64,000 bases of DNA, from positions 35,398-99,397 of the forward strand of contig DATKQE010000109.1 in NCBI GenBank assembly GCA_035532935.1, given 5' to 3'. The notes below the pieces were generated by a model. The model was not told the DNA's origin. It did not search any database and worked only from the letters and a program-made list of their open reading frames with translations. Position 1 is the stretch's first letter. Each line of letters opens with the position of its first letter. The stretch comes from DATJLY01 sp035532935 (GTDB lineage Bacteria > Pseudomonadota > Alphaproteobacteria > ATCC43930 > CGMCC-115725). Made by a program: the position numbers and the translations under genes. Positions 18,872 to 27,744 of the stretch are shown in pieces.

Positions 18872-20212
18872 CTAGGGCGAGGTGACGTGCTGGGCGAGGC
18901 CGCGCGCGAAGGGCTCGCGCGATCCAGCGATGCCGGTCTCGCCGAAAATCTCGGCCGAGAGCGCCTCGACTGTCGCCGCGTCGAGCGTGATCCCGTTCGT
19001 CTCGAGATAGACCCGCGCCGCCGCGAGCGCCTCGTCCATCTCGCCCCCGCGTTTATATTGCTTGTAGTAGTCGTGCCTTCCGCCGGCGCCGATGGCCTCG
19101 GCGATGAGGTCGGTGAAGTTCTTCACTGCGAAGGGATAGTGCGCCTCGGCGCCGGACAATTGGCGGTGGCATGAATGATAGATCGTCACCAGCGTATCGA
19201 CGCCCGCTGCCGCCGCGTTCTCCGCCACCGTGCGATGAACCTCGCGCTCGCGCTCGGGATGGCGCGCGGCGGGGCCGCCGCAGACATAGCCGAAGCCGCG
19301 GTCCTGGGCGATCTCGACGATCTCGACATGGGGCAAGGCGGCGACGAGCGTGCGCACGCTCGCGCTCACGCCCTCGATCCCGTCATGCTCATGGATGGCG
19401 ACGCGCTGCGGCGGGAGCCCGGTCGCGAATTTTTCGCGCAGACGCGGGAGCTGCTCGACCAGGAACATCGCGATATGGCCGAAGTCGAAATTCGGCTTGG
19501 CATAGTCGTGGTACATCTCGCCGAACTGCTTGGTGCAGCTCGGGCACCACGACAGGACCCGCTTGGCGCCCACCTTGGCGAATGAATCGTAGGTATGTCC
19601 GGCGATCCGGCCATAGGCGCCGAGGTCGCCCTCGTGGAACTGATAGACGCCGCAGCAATGGCCGGGGCCGCCCATCACCTCGTAGGCGACGCCGAGCGCG
19701 TCGAGGATGTCCATGACGTTGAACACCATGTGCGGCGTGCGCAGCACGTTGCAGCCGGTATAGAAGACGAAATCGGCGGTACGTTCGCGCCGGTGCGCCA
19801 TGACGCGGGCGAGCGCCGCGGACGGCACCTGCATGCCGGCGAGGAGCCGCACCGAATGCGACATGTTGCGGAAGCGCCGGCTCGCCGCCGCGGTGCGCGC
19901 GGCGGCGGGTGCGCGGACGACGCGCTGGCGCATGCGCTCGATCGACACCCATTGCCGCACGTTGATGCCCTCGGGGCAGGCGGCGGTGCATTGAGCGCTG
20001 CCGTTGCAGGCTTCGACCCACTGCGTCGCCAGCGGCGCGTCGCCGGCGCCCGCGGTCAGGCGCGCGAGCTCGCCGGTGATTGCGGAAGCCGCGCCCTTGT
20101 CGAGCCCGATCTCGGCGGCGGTCGGGCAGGCCTCGAGGCATTTGCCGCAGCTTGTGCAGCGCGCCATCGATGCCTCGGCCGTGGCCGCGAAATAGTCGAG
20201 GATCGGGTCCAT
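18872..20212 (-). CDS. (Fe-S)-binding CCG-domain protein, HdrD/GlcF/LldE-like
   Basis: 446-residue protein with two N-terminal 4Fe-4S motifs, CTSCGKCLEACP (from Cys19) and CNGSAQCTAACPEG, followed by two cysteine-rich CCG-like domains: GPGHCCGVYQFHEG with WCPSCTKQF, then VCGGPAARHP with HSCHRQL. This order matches the electron-carrier subunits of heterodisulfide reductase, glycolate oxidase and lactate dehydrogenase complexes. As the first gene of the CoA-ester operon it may pass electrons from acyl-CoA or hydroxyacid oxidation to quinone, though no flavin partner (GlcD/FadE type) is adjacent. Deviations in the second CCG motif (CGGP instead of CCG) suggest non-standard cluster ligation. Confidence 0.87.
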   Translation of the reverse strand: MDPILDYFAATAEASMARCTSCGKCLEACPTAAEIGLDKGAASAITGELARLTAGAGDAPLATQWVEACNGSAQCTAACPEGINVRQWVSIERMRQRVVRAPAAARTAAASRRFRNMSHSVRLLAGMQVPSAALARVMAHRRERTADFVFYTGCNVLRTPHMVFNVMDILDALGVAYEVMGGPGHCCGVYQFHEGDLGAYGRIAGHTYDSFAKVGAKRVLSWCPSCTKQFGEMYHDYAKPNFDFGHIAMFLVEQLPRLREKFATGLPPQRVAIHEHDGIEGVSASVRTLVAALPHVEIVEIAQDRGFGYVCGGPAARHPEREREVHRTVAENAAAAGVDTLVTIYHSCHRQLSGAEAHYPFAVKNFTDLIAEAIGAGGRHDYYKQYKRGGEMDEALAAARVYLETNGITLDAATVEALSAEIFGETGIAGSREPFARGLAQHVTSP

Positions 20213-20638
20213 CGATCATGCCTCCGGGTTGCCCGAATGTTAGTTCCGCGCGGCGCCGAAGGCAATTCCGGCGCCGGTCCGGCGCCGGACCGTGTCGGTC
20301 CGCCGGCGAGGGGACGGACGGCGCCGACGAACGGCGTTGCGCCGGCGACCTTGGTTGTGACCGCATCGAACGGATCGAGGGCGGTGCTGCCACGCCTCCG
20401 GCGATGGCGTCCCCAACCGGCGGTGGATGCCGCATTCGGCCCGGTCGAGGCCGGGCCATTACTTTTGTGAAATGTTTAATAGGCCATGGCCATCGTCGCG
20501 ATTGCCCGCGGTCGCGAAGGCCCCTTACTATGCGGGACTGCAAGAAGGGACGCCGACGGCGCCCCGAGCCAGGCAATCGCCCGCGTCTTTCGATGCGGCA
20601 CGCTTGCACAACGATGGTTGCAGCAGGGGAGGTGAGGG
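20213..20638. promoter_or_regulatory. Divergent intergenic region with palindromes
   Basis: No gene recognised in these 426 bases. Near the leftward start are a perfect 14-base palindrome GTCCGGCGCCGGAC (20277-20290) and an overlapping stem GGACCG-TGT-CGGTCC (20287-20301). Farther right a 7-base stem GGCCCGG/CCGGGCC flanks TCGAGG just before an A/T-rich patch (20461-20482, ATTACTTTTGTGAAATG...). These could serve divergent regulation of the CoA operon and the binding-protein gene; this is inference. GGGGAGGTGAGGG just before 20639 is the ribosome binding site of the rightward gene. Confidence 0.5.
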
Positions 20639-21619
20639 ATGAGGGTGACGATGCTCACGCGGCGGGCCGCCTTGGCAGGGCTGGCGCTCGCGGCCGGATG
20701 GGCCGGCGCGGCCGGAACGGGCTGGGCTGCGGACAAGGTGCGGGTCGGCAAGGCCGCCGATAATGCCTGGACCTTCTCGACGCTGGAAGTCGGCAAGGAG
20801 GCCGGGATCTTCGCCAAGAACGGGCTCGATGTTGATATCGTGGCGGTCGCCGGCGATGCCAAGCTGCAACAGGCGCTGGCCGCGGGCAGTCTCGATTTCG
20901 GCCTCGGCAGCGGTCCGTCCATGGCCTTCTCGGCCAAGGGCGCGCCGTCGATCGCGGTCGCCGCCTTTGCCGGACCGCCGAAGAATCTTTCCGTCGTCGT
21001 CGCTGCGGATTCGCCGATCAAGACGGTGAAGGACCTCAAGGGCAAGACGCTGTCGGTGACGACGCGCGGCTCGCTCACCGAATGGCTGGCCAAGCGCCTG
21101 TCGATCGCCGAGGGATGGGGACCCGATGGGGTGAAGACGGTGGCCTTGGGCGCGTTCACCTCGTCGCTCGCGGCGCTGCGCACGCACGAGATCGACGGCA
21201 TGATGACCGCCGTCGAATCGGGCTACAGCCTCGAGGAAAAGCACGACGGCCGCGTGCTCGTCGACATGGGTCAGTTCGCGCCCAAATTCATCACCCACGT
21301 CGTGTTCGCGCGCAAACAGCTCGTCCACGACAATCCGGCGCTGGTGCGCAAGTTCCTCAAGGGGTTCTTCGACGTCCTCGCCTTCATGAAGGCGAACCGC
21401 GAAAAGACCATCGACATCACCAGCAAAGTCCTGCACCTGAGCAAGGCAGTGACCGCCAAGACCTATGATTACGAGATCTCGATGTTCAACCCCGACGGGC
21501 GTTTCGATCCTGCCGCCGTCAAGGTGATCAAGGACTCGTTCATCCAAATGGGCATCCTGCCCAAGAAGCCGCCCGACAGCGCGATCTACACCACCGAATT
21601 CGTGCCGGTGAAGCCGTAG
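20639..21619 (+). CDS. ABC transporter substrate-binding protein, NMT1-like
   Basis: Exported binding protein, 326 residues. The N-terminus MLTRRAALAGLALAAGWAGA contains a twin arginine, so Tat export is possible; cleavage is probably near WAADK. The mature part has STLEVGKEAGIFAKNGLDVD, DAKLQQALAAGSLDFGLGSG and GKTLSVTTRGSLTEWLAKRL, typical of NMT1-type periplasmic proteins. It is clearly paralogous to the product at 23763-24728, which shares the GS-D-G-GP-MA--AKGAP and GSLT-WLA---- segments. No permease or ATPase is adjacent. It converges on the ThDP-dependent enzyme gene, with a palindromic repeat between. Confidence 0.86.
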   Translation: MRVTMLTRRAALAGLALAAGWAGAAGTGWAADKVRVGKAADNAWTFSTLEVGKEAGIFAKNGLDVDIVAVAGDAKLQQALAAGSLDFGLGSGPSMAFSAKGAPSIAVAAFAGPPKNLSVVVAADSPIKTVKDLKGKTLSVTTRGSLTEWLAKRLSIAEGWGPDGVKTVALGAFTSSLAALRTHEIDGMMTAVESGYSLEEKHDGRVLVDMGQFAPKFITHVVFARKQLVHDNPALVRKFLKGFFDVLAFMKANREKTIDITSKVLHLSKAVTAKTYDYEISMFNPDGRFDPAAVKVIKDSFIQMGILPKKPPDSAIYTTEFVPVKP

Positions 21620-21653
21620 CGCGCGATCGCCTCGGACCGGGTCGCCTTCTCAC

Positions 21654-21721
21654 TTTCGTCACCCCCGGGCTTGGCCCGGGGGTCCAGGTGGATTGCCGGG
21701 TCGAGCCCGGCAGTGACGAAA
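21654..21721. repeat. Composite palindromic repeat (REP/BIME-like)
   Basis: Between two convergent genes. The outer arms TTTCGTCA (21654-21661) and TGACGAAA (21714-21721) are inverted copies enclosing two hairpins: CCCCCGGGC-TTG-GCCCGGGGG (9-base stem, 21662-21682) and TGCCGGG-TCGAG-CCCGGCA (7-base stem, 21694-21712). This architecture, with a phrase like CACCCCCGGGCTTGGCC, is typical of dispersed intergenic palindromes in alphaproteobacteria. It may also act as a bidirectional transcription barrier for the flanking converging genes. Confidence 0.82.
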
Positions 21722-21767
21722 TGAGATGCGAGACCGGTTTCGGCGATCCCGCGCTTGCCGCTGCGGG

Positions 21768-23468
21768 TCAGCGCGTCAGTTCGACATTGAGGATGGCGGT
21801 CTTGCCGTCCTTCATCGCCTTGAGCGACGATTCGAGCGCGCCCTTGAGCTGGGACGCCTTCTCGACCTTGACGCCGTGCTGGCCGAAGGGCTTGCCGAGC
21901 TCGGCGTAATCGGGCCCGTCGATGTGGACGCCGTGATAGATGTCGGCGCCCTGCGCCACGCCGTCGGCGTAGTGGTGGACATGTCCCTTCTGCATCGCCG
22001 CGTATTTGTGGTTGTTCATCACCACGACCATCAGCGGGAGCGCGTTGCCCTTTGAGGCGCCCAGCCCCTGCACCACGGGATTGTAGAGGAACGAGCCGTC
22101 GCCGACGATCAGCGCCACCGGCCGCTTCGGCGCGGCGAGCTTGACGCCCAAGGCCATGCCCAGGCCCTGGCCCAGCCCGCCACCGACGCGGAAATAGCTC
22201 TGCGGATCGGTCCACGGCAGTTGCTGCTGCAACTGCGGCGAGTGGGTGATGGTCTCCTCGACATAGATCGAGTCGGCCGGCATCACCGTGCGCATCGCAT
22301 CGACGAGTGCGAGAGGCTCGACGCCGGTGCCGTTGTTGCGGGCCTTGACTTCGGCCGCCAGCTCGTCGGCGACCATCTTGTCATGCTCGCGCTGCCAGCG
22401 GGCGTGCCGGTCGGCGTTCTTCGCTGCGGTGGCGCCGGCCGAACGCGCCGCCTCGAGAATGAGCCGCAGCGAGGCCGCGACATTGCCTTCGAGATAATGG
22501 TCCGCCTGCAGGCTCTGATAGACCATCTGATGCTTGAGGGGATTGGAATCGATGACGACGACGGTGCCGGTGGTAGGCTTGCGGCTGGGCGGGTACCACG
22601 GCGCCTTGCAGCTCACCAGGAGGACGAGATCGGAATCCTTCAGGTACTTGTCGATGGCGGAGCCCAAGTGCAGCGGATGGTTCTTGGGGAAGTTGGCAAA
22701 GGCGGTGCTGCGGCCGCTGCCCACCGGGATGCCGAAGAGATCGGCGAGTTCGACGAGCGCCGCGAACGCGGCGGGATCGCGGCCCACCGTGTCGGTCAGG
22801 ATCACCGGGCTCTTGGCGGCGATGATGAGCTTGACGATCCGCTCGACGTCGTCGGCGGCGGCTTGCGTCTTGGGCGGGGCGGGAATTTTGCGGCGCTGCG
22901 CAGGCGGCGTCCATTCATGCAGCATGGTCTCGAGCGGCACGTTGAGATAGACCGGGCCCATCGGCGTGCGCTGCGCGAACTCCATCGCGCGGATGACGGA
23001 CTCGTAGAGCGTATAGATGCTGCCGACCTGCGTCGCCCACTTGGTTACCGGCTCGACCAGGCGCTGCGTCCCGCCGATGATGCTGAGGCTGCGATACCAT
23101 TGCGGTTCGATGGGAAGGTTCGGATTCTCGCCGAAGGTCAGCGACTCGCCCGACATGATCACCATCGGCACCTCGGCGAGGACGGCCGAATGCATGCCGG
23201 CGGTGCCTTGGAGCAGACCGGCGCCGGCGTGAAGCAGCACGGGCTGCGGGCGGCCGGTCATCTGGGTGTAGCCTATGGCCATGTCGACGGCCAAGGTCTC
23301 GTGCCAGCAGTCGATATAGCTCGGACCTGGTTGCTGGTTGACCTTCTGCCGCGCGACCGCCTCCCACACCGGCGACCATTCCGATCCCGGCGAGGAGATG
23401 ATGTAGTCGGCCCCAACCGTGCGGAACGCCTCGAGAATCGCCTCGCCGCCGTCGCAGTACTGTTTCAT
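21768..23468 (-). CDS. Thiamine diphosphate-dependent enzyme (acetolactate synthase/decarboxylase family)
   Basis: 566-residue ThDP enzyme with the three usual domains. The conserved activating Glu is Glu57 in YIDCWHETLAVDMAIGY; the central domain holds PVILTDTVGRDPAAFAALV; the C-terminal ThDP motif is IVGDGSFLYNPVVQGLGA ending in VVVMNNHKY. It could be a benzoylformate/2-oxoacid decarboxylase or a carboligase; the substrate is not evident. PYR-domain residues HAGAGLLQGTAGMHSA resemble decarboxylase-type members annotated only generally. It is flanked by two paralogous NMT1-type binding proteins, which may point to a shared aromatic or keto-acid substrate. Confidence 0.87.
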   Translation of the reverse strand: MKQYCDGGEAILEAFRTVGADYIISSPGSEWSPVWEAVARQKVNQQPGPSYIDCWHETLAVDMAIGYTQMTGRPQPVLLHAGAGLLQGTAGMHSAVLAEVPMVIMSGESLTFGENPNLPIEPQWYRSLSIIGGTQRLVEPVTKWATQVGSIYTLYESVIRAMEFAQRTPMGPVYLNVPLETMLHEWTPPAQRRKIPAPPKTQAAADDVERIVKLIIAAKSPVILTDTVGRDPAAFAALVELADLFGIPVGSGRSTAFANFPKNHPLHLGSAIDKYLKDSDLVLLVSCKAPWYPPSRKPTTGTVVVIDSNPLKHQMVYQSLQADHYLEGNVAASLRLILEAARSAGATAAKNADRHARWQREHDKMVADELAAEVKARNNGTGVEPLALVDAMRTVMPADSIYVEETITHSPQLQQQLPWTDPQSYFRVGGGLGQGLGMALGVKLAAPKRPVALIVGDGSFLYNPVVQGLGASKGNALPLMVVVMNNHKYAAMQKGHVHHYADGVAQGADIYHGVHIDGPDYAELGKPFGQHGVKVEKASQLKGALESSLKAMKDGKTAILNVELTR

Positions 23469-23557
23469 AAGCCGCTCCTCCCCATGCTGAATGGCGCGCC
23501 ATCATAGCGTCCCGGCGGCCAGGGAACAGGGTCTTGCAACGGTCGCCTGGCGGCGCG

Positions 23558-23700
23558 CTACCGGTTCAGCGCCACGATCCGGCCGCGCGCGGCGAAGCTC
23601 GAGCCGTTCTCGAGATGAAGGTCGGCGACGATGAGCGTCGCCGCGTCCGGCCACCACAAGGCGCCCGTCGCCTCGGCCTCGAGCGCGGCGCCGCGGCGAG
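23558..23700 (-). pseudogene. Remnant of pdeM (ligase-associated metallophosphoesterase)
   Basis: In the leftward frame ending at a TAG (23558-23560) the peptide GALWWPDAAT followed by LIVADLHLENGSSFAARG is readable. It matches the N-terminal metal-binding DLHxEKGSSFAARG segment of PdeM, the metallophosphoesterase of the ligase-associated DNA repair cluster, whose exonuclease and ligase genes lie 1.5 kb to the right. The usual Lys after Glu is Asn, and after ARG the frame goes straight to RIVALNR and a stop, so roughly 180 residues with the other metal ligands are gone. No convincing start codon is seen. The bases to about 23762 hold no recognisable gene. Confidence 0.72.
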
Positions 23701-23762
23701 CGCGATCAGGCTCGGCAGGAACCCCGCGAGCGTCGCGCCGCCGCCAGCGGCGCGGCCGGCCG

Positions 23763-24728
23763 TCACTTCGGCAGGAACGCCTCGGTATAGAGCTTCGACA
23801 TGTCGGGCGGCGACGCGACGAGCTTCAGATCGACGAATGAGCGCTTGAGATTGGCGAGCGATTCCGCGTCGAACTTGCAATCGTGGCTGAACATGCCGAT
23901 GGTGAGGTCGTATTCCTTCGCCATCGCGTTCTGCGAATAGCCGGTCACGGCGCTCTCGATCTTGACTGTCTCGGCCTTGTGCTTGCGCATGTAATCGATC
24001 GTCTCGAGCCAGGCAGCGATGAAGCTGCGGATCGCGGTGGGGTCGCTCGCGATCAGGTGCTTCGTGGCAAAGAGCGTGCCCGCGGCGATATTGCCGACAT
24101 ATTTCGATACCGGGAACAGCAGCCGCGCCTGCTTCTTCTCTTCCCAGCCGAAGATGTTCGAGGTCACGCTGATGTCGGCGTCGACCGCGTGGGTGCGGAA
24201 CGCCGCGATGTCGCCGGCGGCCGAATTGCCGATCGCGACCCGGATCACCCCGTCAGGCCCCCAACCGCGCTCGCGCGCGAGCTGCTGCGCCAGCCAATCG
24301 GTGAGCGAGCCGGTGCTGGAGATGCCGATCTTCTTGCCTTTGAGCTGATCCACCGTGTGGATCGGCGAATCCCACGGCACCGCGATGCCGATGAAGGGGA
24401 TCGAAGGGGCGTCGTTGCAGACGGCGATCACCGGCGCGCCCTTGGCGGTGAGCGCCATCAGCGGCCCGGCGGCGACGCCGATATCGATGCTGCCCGCCAC
24501 CATGGCCTGAACCAGCTTACTGCCGCCCGTGAAGTCCGAGATCTTCAAGTCGAGCCCGTGCTTGGCGAAGATGCCCAGCTTCGCGCCGACATTCACCGGC
24601 AGGATCGGGGAGGCGTTCGAGTCCGCCTTGCCGACATTCAGCGTCGCGGCAGCGGCGGTCGATCCGCCGCCGGGCGATCCCAAGGCGACGGCGAGCACGG
24701 CAAGAAAAAGCGGGTGCAGTCGGATCAT
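23763..24728 (-). CDS. ABC transporter substrate-binding protein, NMT1-like
   Basis: Exported binding protein, 321 residues, with a signal peptide (LFLAVLAVALGSPGG, cleavage near AAAAT). The mature part has PVNVGAKLGIFAKHGLDLKI, VQAMVAGSIDIGVAAGPLMA and KKIGISSTGSLTDWLAQQLA. It is a diverged paralog of the product at 20639-21619. ATG at 24728 is preceded by AGGAGTGG at a long distance; a TTG two codons upstream would have better spacing. It lies between a pdeM relic and a mazE relic, and so probably inserted into, or was left in, a rearranged region. No partner permease or ATPase nearby. Confidence 0.86.
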   Translation of the reverse strand: MIRLHPLFLAVLAVALGSPGGGSTAAAATLNVGKADSNASPILPVNVGAKLGIFAKHGLDLKISDFTGGSKLVQAMVAGSIDIGVAAGPLMALTAKGAPVIAVCNDAPSIPFIGIAVPWDSPIHTVDQLKGKKIGISSTGSLTDWLAQQLARERGWGPDGVIRVAIGNSAAGDIAAFRTHAVDADISVTSNIFGWEEKKQARLLFPVSKYVGNIAAGTLFATKHLIASDPTAIRSFIAAWLETIDYMRKHKAETVKIESAVTGYSQNAMAKEYDLTIGMFSHDCKFDAESLANLKRSFVDLKLVASPPDMSKLYTEAFLPK

Positions 24729-24933
24729 CCTCAACGTTCCACTCCTGTCTTCGCGTGCGTGGCCGTGGTGTCGGGCGCACGCTCGATGATGCTTTCCATG
24801 CCGGGCATGTCCGGCTGCGCTTGCCACCCACCGGCAAGAACGGCTCGGTGCCACCCGCGCGAGAATCGGCGCGGAACATAGCAGCCCGCCCGGGTCGCCG
24901 GAACCCGTAACGCGGCGCCGACGAGGGCGTTCG
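24729..24933. other. Non-coding upstream region
   Basis: About 200 bases upstream of the leftward binding-protein gene. No gene or recognisable remnant was found; it should contain that gene's promoter. Together with the antitoxin relic to the right it makes up the 439-base gap before the exonuclease gene. Confidence 0.4.
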
Positions 24934-25065
24934 CCGGTGCGCCTTCGCCCTGAAGGACGGTGCCCGCACATCCGGCACCCAGATTTGAATCGGCCGCAAG
25001 CCCCGGCGGCGCAATCGCTCCCGGTGGGCCCGGACCGTGTCCCGCGAAGTCTCTCGGCGGGACGA
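24934..25065 (-). pseudogene. Remnant of a MazE-type antitoxin gene
   Basis: A leftward frame reads TVRAHRERLRRR and then GLRPIQIWVPDVRAPSFRA and KAHR, which is the N-terminal to central core of the MazE-family antitoxins common in alphaproteobacteria (RERLRxQGLRPIQIWVPD). Upstream the frame runs into a TAA (about 25098) without an ATG, and after KAHR the similarity stops where the intact protein would continue RQSLAVA and a short toxin-binding tail. No MazF-like toxin remains next to it. The piece is therefore a truncated relic. It ends about 100 bases before the exonuclease start. Confidence 0.68.
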
Positions 25066-25167
25066 AGCGGTGATGCCCCCCTTCGGTTACATGTGACCAG
25101 CGGGAAGCGGCTCGCAATGCCATCGTTCACGGCTGCGTCTCGCGACGAGAACTCCCATATTCCGCGC

Positions 25168-26166
25168 ATGGACGTCGATTGGCTCAAGGTCGTGCCGCGC
25201 GGGCTCTATTGCGTGCCGGGGGATTTCTATGTCGATCCCGCCGGCGCGGTCGACCGGGCGGTGGTGACGCACGGCCACGGCGATCACGCGCGGCCGGGGC
25301 ATGGCAGCGTGCTCGCCACGGCCGGGACCATCGCGATCATGCGGCAACGCCTCGGCACTGCCGCCGCAGCAAGCTTCCAGGCTACTGCCTATGGCGAGAC
25401 GATCGACATCGGCGGCGTCGCCGTCACGCTCGTCCCGGCGGGTCACATTCTCGGCAGCGCGCAGATCGTGCTCGAGCATCGCGGCACGCGTGTCGTCGTC
25501 TCGGGCGATTACAAGCGCCGGCTCGACCCGACCTGCGCGCCCTTCGCGCCGCAATCCTGTGACGTCTTCATCACCGAGGCGACGTTCGGGCTGCCGGTGT
25601 TCCGCCATCCCGACGATCGCGGCGAGATCGGCCGGCTCTTGCGTTCGCTCGCGCTCTTTCCCGAGCGCTGCCATCTCGTCGGCGTCTATGCGCTCGGGAA
25701 ATGCCAGCGTGTGCTGAGCCTGCTGCGCCAACAGGGATATGACGAACCGGTCTTTCTCCACGGCGCGCTCATGCCGCTGGTGCGGCTCTACGAAGAGCTG
25801 GGCGTCGCGTTCGGGCCGGTGCCTGCGGCTGCGGGGGTCGCGCGCGAGGCGTTGCGCGGCCGGATCGTGCTGGCGCCCCCCTCGGCCGCGTCCGAGCCGT
25901 GGGTGCGGCGCCTGCCCGATCCGGTCGTCGCCATGGCCTCGGGCTGGATGCGGGTGCGGCAGCGGGCGAAGCAGCGCGGCGTCGAGCTGCCGCTCGTCAT
26001 TTCCGACCATGCCGATTGGGACGAGCTGACCGCCACCATCGCCGAGTGCGCGCCCGGCGAGGTCTGGGTCACGCACGGCGCCGAGGATGCGCTGTTGCGG
26101 CACTGCGCGTTGAGCGGCGTCGCCGCCCGCGCGCTGTCGCTGGTCGGTTTCGAGGACGAGGAGTGA
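25168..26166 (+). CDS. Ligase-associated DNA damage response exonuclease (MBL fold)
   Basis: Cytoplasmic metallo-beta-lactamase/beta-CASP-type exonuclease, 332 residues. The N-terminus RGLYCVPGDFYVDP and the metal motif VVTHGHGDHARPGHGSVLAT (HxHxDH) are characteristic, followed by ILGSAQIVLEHRG, VVSGDYKRR with a metal-binding Asp, and the C-terminal SDHADWDEL and VTHGAED. ATG at 25168 is chosen because family members begin just before this segment; the frame is open for another 230 bases. Its stop overlaps the DNA ligase start by one base, so both are coupled. Established context: Exo, Lig, an Lhr-type helicase and a metallophosphoesterase form one repair gene cluster. Confidence 0.9.
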   Translation: MDVDWLKVVPRGLYCVPGDFYVDPAGAVDRAVVTHGHGDHARPGHGSVLATAGTIAIMRQRLGTAAAASFQATAYGETIDIGGVAVTLVPAGHILGSAQIVLEHRGTRVVVSGDYKRRLDPTCAPFAPQSCDVFITEATFGLPVFRHPDDRGEIGRLLRSLALFPERCHLVGVYALGKCQRVLSLLRQQGYDEPVFLHGALMPLVRLYEELGVAFGPVPAAAGVAREALRGRIVLAPPSAASEPWVRRLPDPVVAMASGWMRVRQRAKQRGVELPLVISDHADWDELTATIAECAPGEVWVTHGAEDALLRHCALSGVAARALSLVGFEDEE

Positions 26167-27728
26167 TGGAGCGCTACGCGGCGCTGCTCGACGCCTTGGT
26201 GTTCATGCCGGCGCGCACCGGCAAGCTGCGGCTGATGCAGGCGTATTTCACCGATGCGCGCGATCCCGAACGCGGCTGGGCGCTCGCCGCGCTCACCGGC
26301 GCGATCTCGTTCCGCGCGGTGAAGCCGCAGCAGGTGCGGGCGCTGGCGCTCGAGCGCGTCGATGCCGAGCTGTTCGATGCGTCCTACGATTTCGTCGGCG
26401 ATCTCGCCGAGACGGTGGCGCTGATCTGGCCGCCGCGCCCCGCCGCCGGCACGGTGCCGGAATTGAGCGCGATCGTCGCCGAATTGGCCGCGGCGACGCG
26501 CGCCGATGCGGGCGCGCGCCTCGCTCACTGGCTCGATCGCCTCGATGCGACCGGACGCTGGGCGCTGTTGAAGCTGGTGACCGGCGGGCTGCGCATCGGC
26601 GTCTCGGCGCGGCTCGCCAAGACCGCGCTCGCCGAGTGGTCGGGCATTTCGCTCGACGAGATCGAGGCGGTATGGCATGGCCTCGCGCCGCCTTACGGCG
26701 AGCTTTTCGCCTGGCTCGAAGGCAAGGCCGCGCGGCCCGAGACGGCGGGGCGGCCCACTTTCACGCCGCTGATGCTGGCCCAGGCGGTGGACGAGGATGC
26801 GCTCGAGGGCCTCGATCCCGCTGCCTATCGCGCCGAGTGGAAATGGGACGGCATCCGCGTCCAACTCGTCGCGCGCGGCGGCAGGCGGCTCTATTCGCGC
26901 TCGGGCGACGACATCGGCGCCGCCTTTCCCGAGGTGGCGGCGGCGCTGCCCGAGGACGTCGTGCTCGACGGCGAGCTTCTGGTCCTGCGCGAGGGTGCGG
27001 TCGCGCCGTTCAACGATCTGCAGCAGCGCCTCAACCGCAAGACGCCGACGCCGCGGCAGCTCAAGGAATTTCCCGCCTGGGTCCGGCTCTACGATCTGCT
27101 CGAGCAGGACGGCGAGGATCTGCGGGCGCTGCCCTTCGACGAGCGCCGGCACCGGCTCGACGCATGGTATCGCGCCGCGCCGCGGCTCAAGATGGATCTC
27201 TCGCCGCTCATTCCGTTCGCGGGCTGGGACGAATTGCGCCGCCTCAAGGACGGGGCGCGTGCCCGCGGCATCGAGGGGCTGATGCTGAAGCGCGGCGATT
27301 CGCCCTATGTGTCGGGCCGCCCGCGAGGCCCCTGGTTCAAATGGAAGCGCGACGCGCTCACCGTCGATGCCGTGCTCATGTATGCCCAGCGCGGCCACGG
27401 CAGGCGCTCGTCCTATTATTCCGATTACACCTTCGGCGTCTGGCAGGCCGGCGCGCTGGTGCCGGTGGGCAAGGCCTATTTCGGCTTCACCGACGAGGAG
27501 TTGCGCCGTCTCGATCGCTGGGTCCGCGAGCATACGGTCGAGCGGTTCGGCCCGGTGCGCGCGGTCGCGCCGGCACTCGTCCTCGAGATCGCCTTCGACA
27601 GCGTGCACCGCTCGCCGCGCCACAAATCCGGTCTTGCCCTGCGCTTTCCCCGCATTCACCGCATCCGCTGGGACAAGCCCGCCGCCGAGGCCGACGCCGT
27701 CACCGCGCTCGAGCCGCTGGTGACGTAA
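26166..27728 (+). CDS. ATP-dependent DNA ligase
   Basis: 520-residue ATP-dependent DNA ligase. The N-terminal about 190 residues are the DNA-binding domain. Motif I is EWKWDGIR with the adenylated Lys226; then RLYSRSGDDI (Ia), DGELLVLREG (III), GIEGLMLKRGDSPY (IV) and WFKWKRD (V), and the C-terminal OB domain ends LRFPRIHRIRWDKP (VI). Length fits the alphaproteobacterial repair ligase of the Exo-Lig-Lhr-MPE cluster. The helicase gene that normally follows is absent; instead a permease gene converges, 16 bases from this stop. Confidence 0.93.
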   Translation: MERYAALLDALVFMPARTGKLRLMQAYFTDARDPERGWALAALTGAISFRAVKPQQVRALALERVDAELFDASYDFVGDLAETVALIWPPRPAAGTVPELSAIVAELAAATRADAGARLAHWLDRLDATGRWALLKLVTGGLRIGVSARLAKTALAEWSGISLDEIEAVWHGLAPPYGELFAWLEGKAARPETAGRPTFTPLMLAQAVDEDALEGLDPAAYRAEWKWDGIRVQLVARGGRRLYSRSGDDIGAAFPEVAAALPEDVVLDGELLVLREGAVAPFNDLQQRLNRKTPTPRQLKEFPAWVRLYDLLEQDGEDLRALPFDERRHRLDAWYRAAPRLKMDLSPLIPFAGWDELRRLKDGARARGIEGLMLKRGDSPYVSGRPRGPWFKWKRDALTVDAVLMYAQRGHGRRSSYYSDYTFGVWQAGALVPVGKAYFGFTDEELRRLDRWVREHTVERFGPVRAVAPALVLEIAFDSVHRSPRHKSGLALRFPRIHRIRWDKPAAEADAVTALEPLVT

Positions 27729-27744
27729 GATGCCGCGCGCCGCG

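Noticed and set aside
23701..23762. Open leftward frame reading ATLAGFLPSLIALAAAPR as another gene end
   Set aside because: Hydrophobic but short and unanchored; it matches no family I can name and lies in the degenerated stretch next to the pdeM relic.
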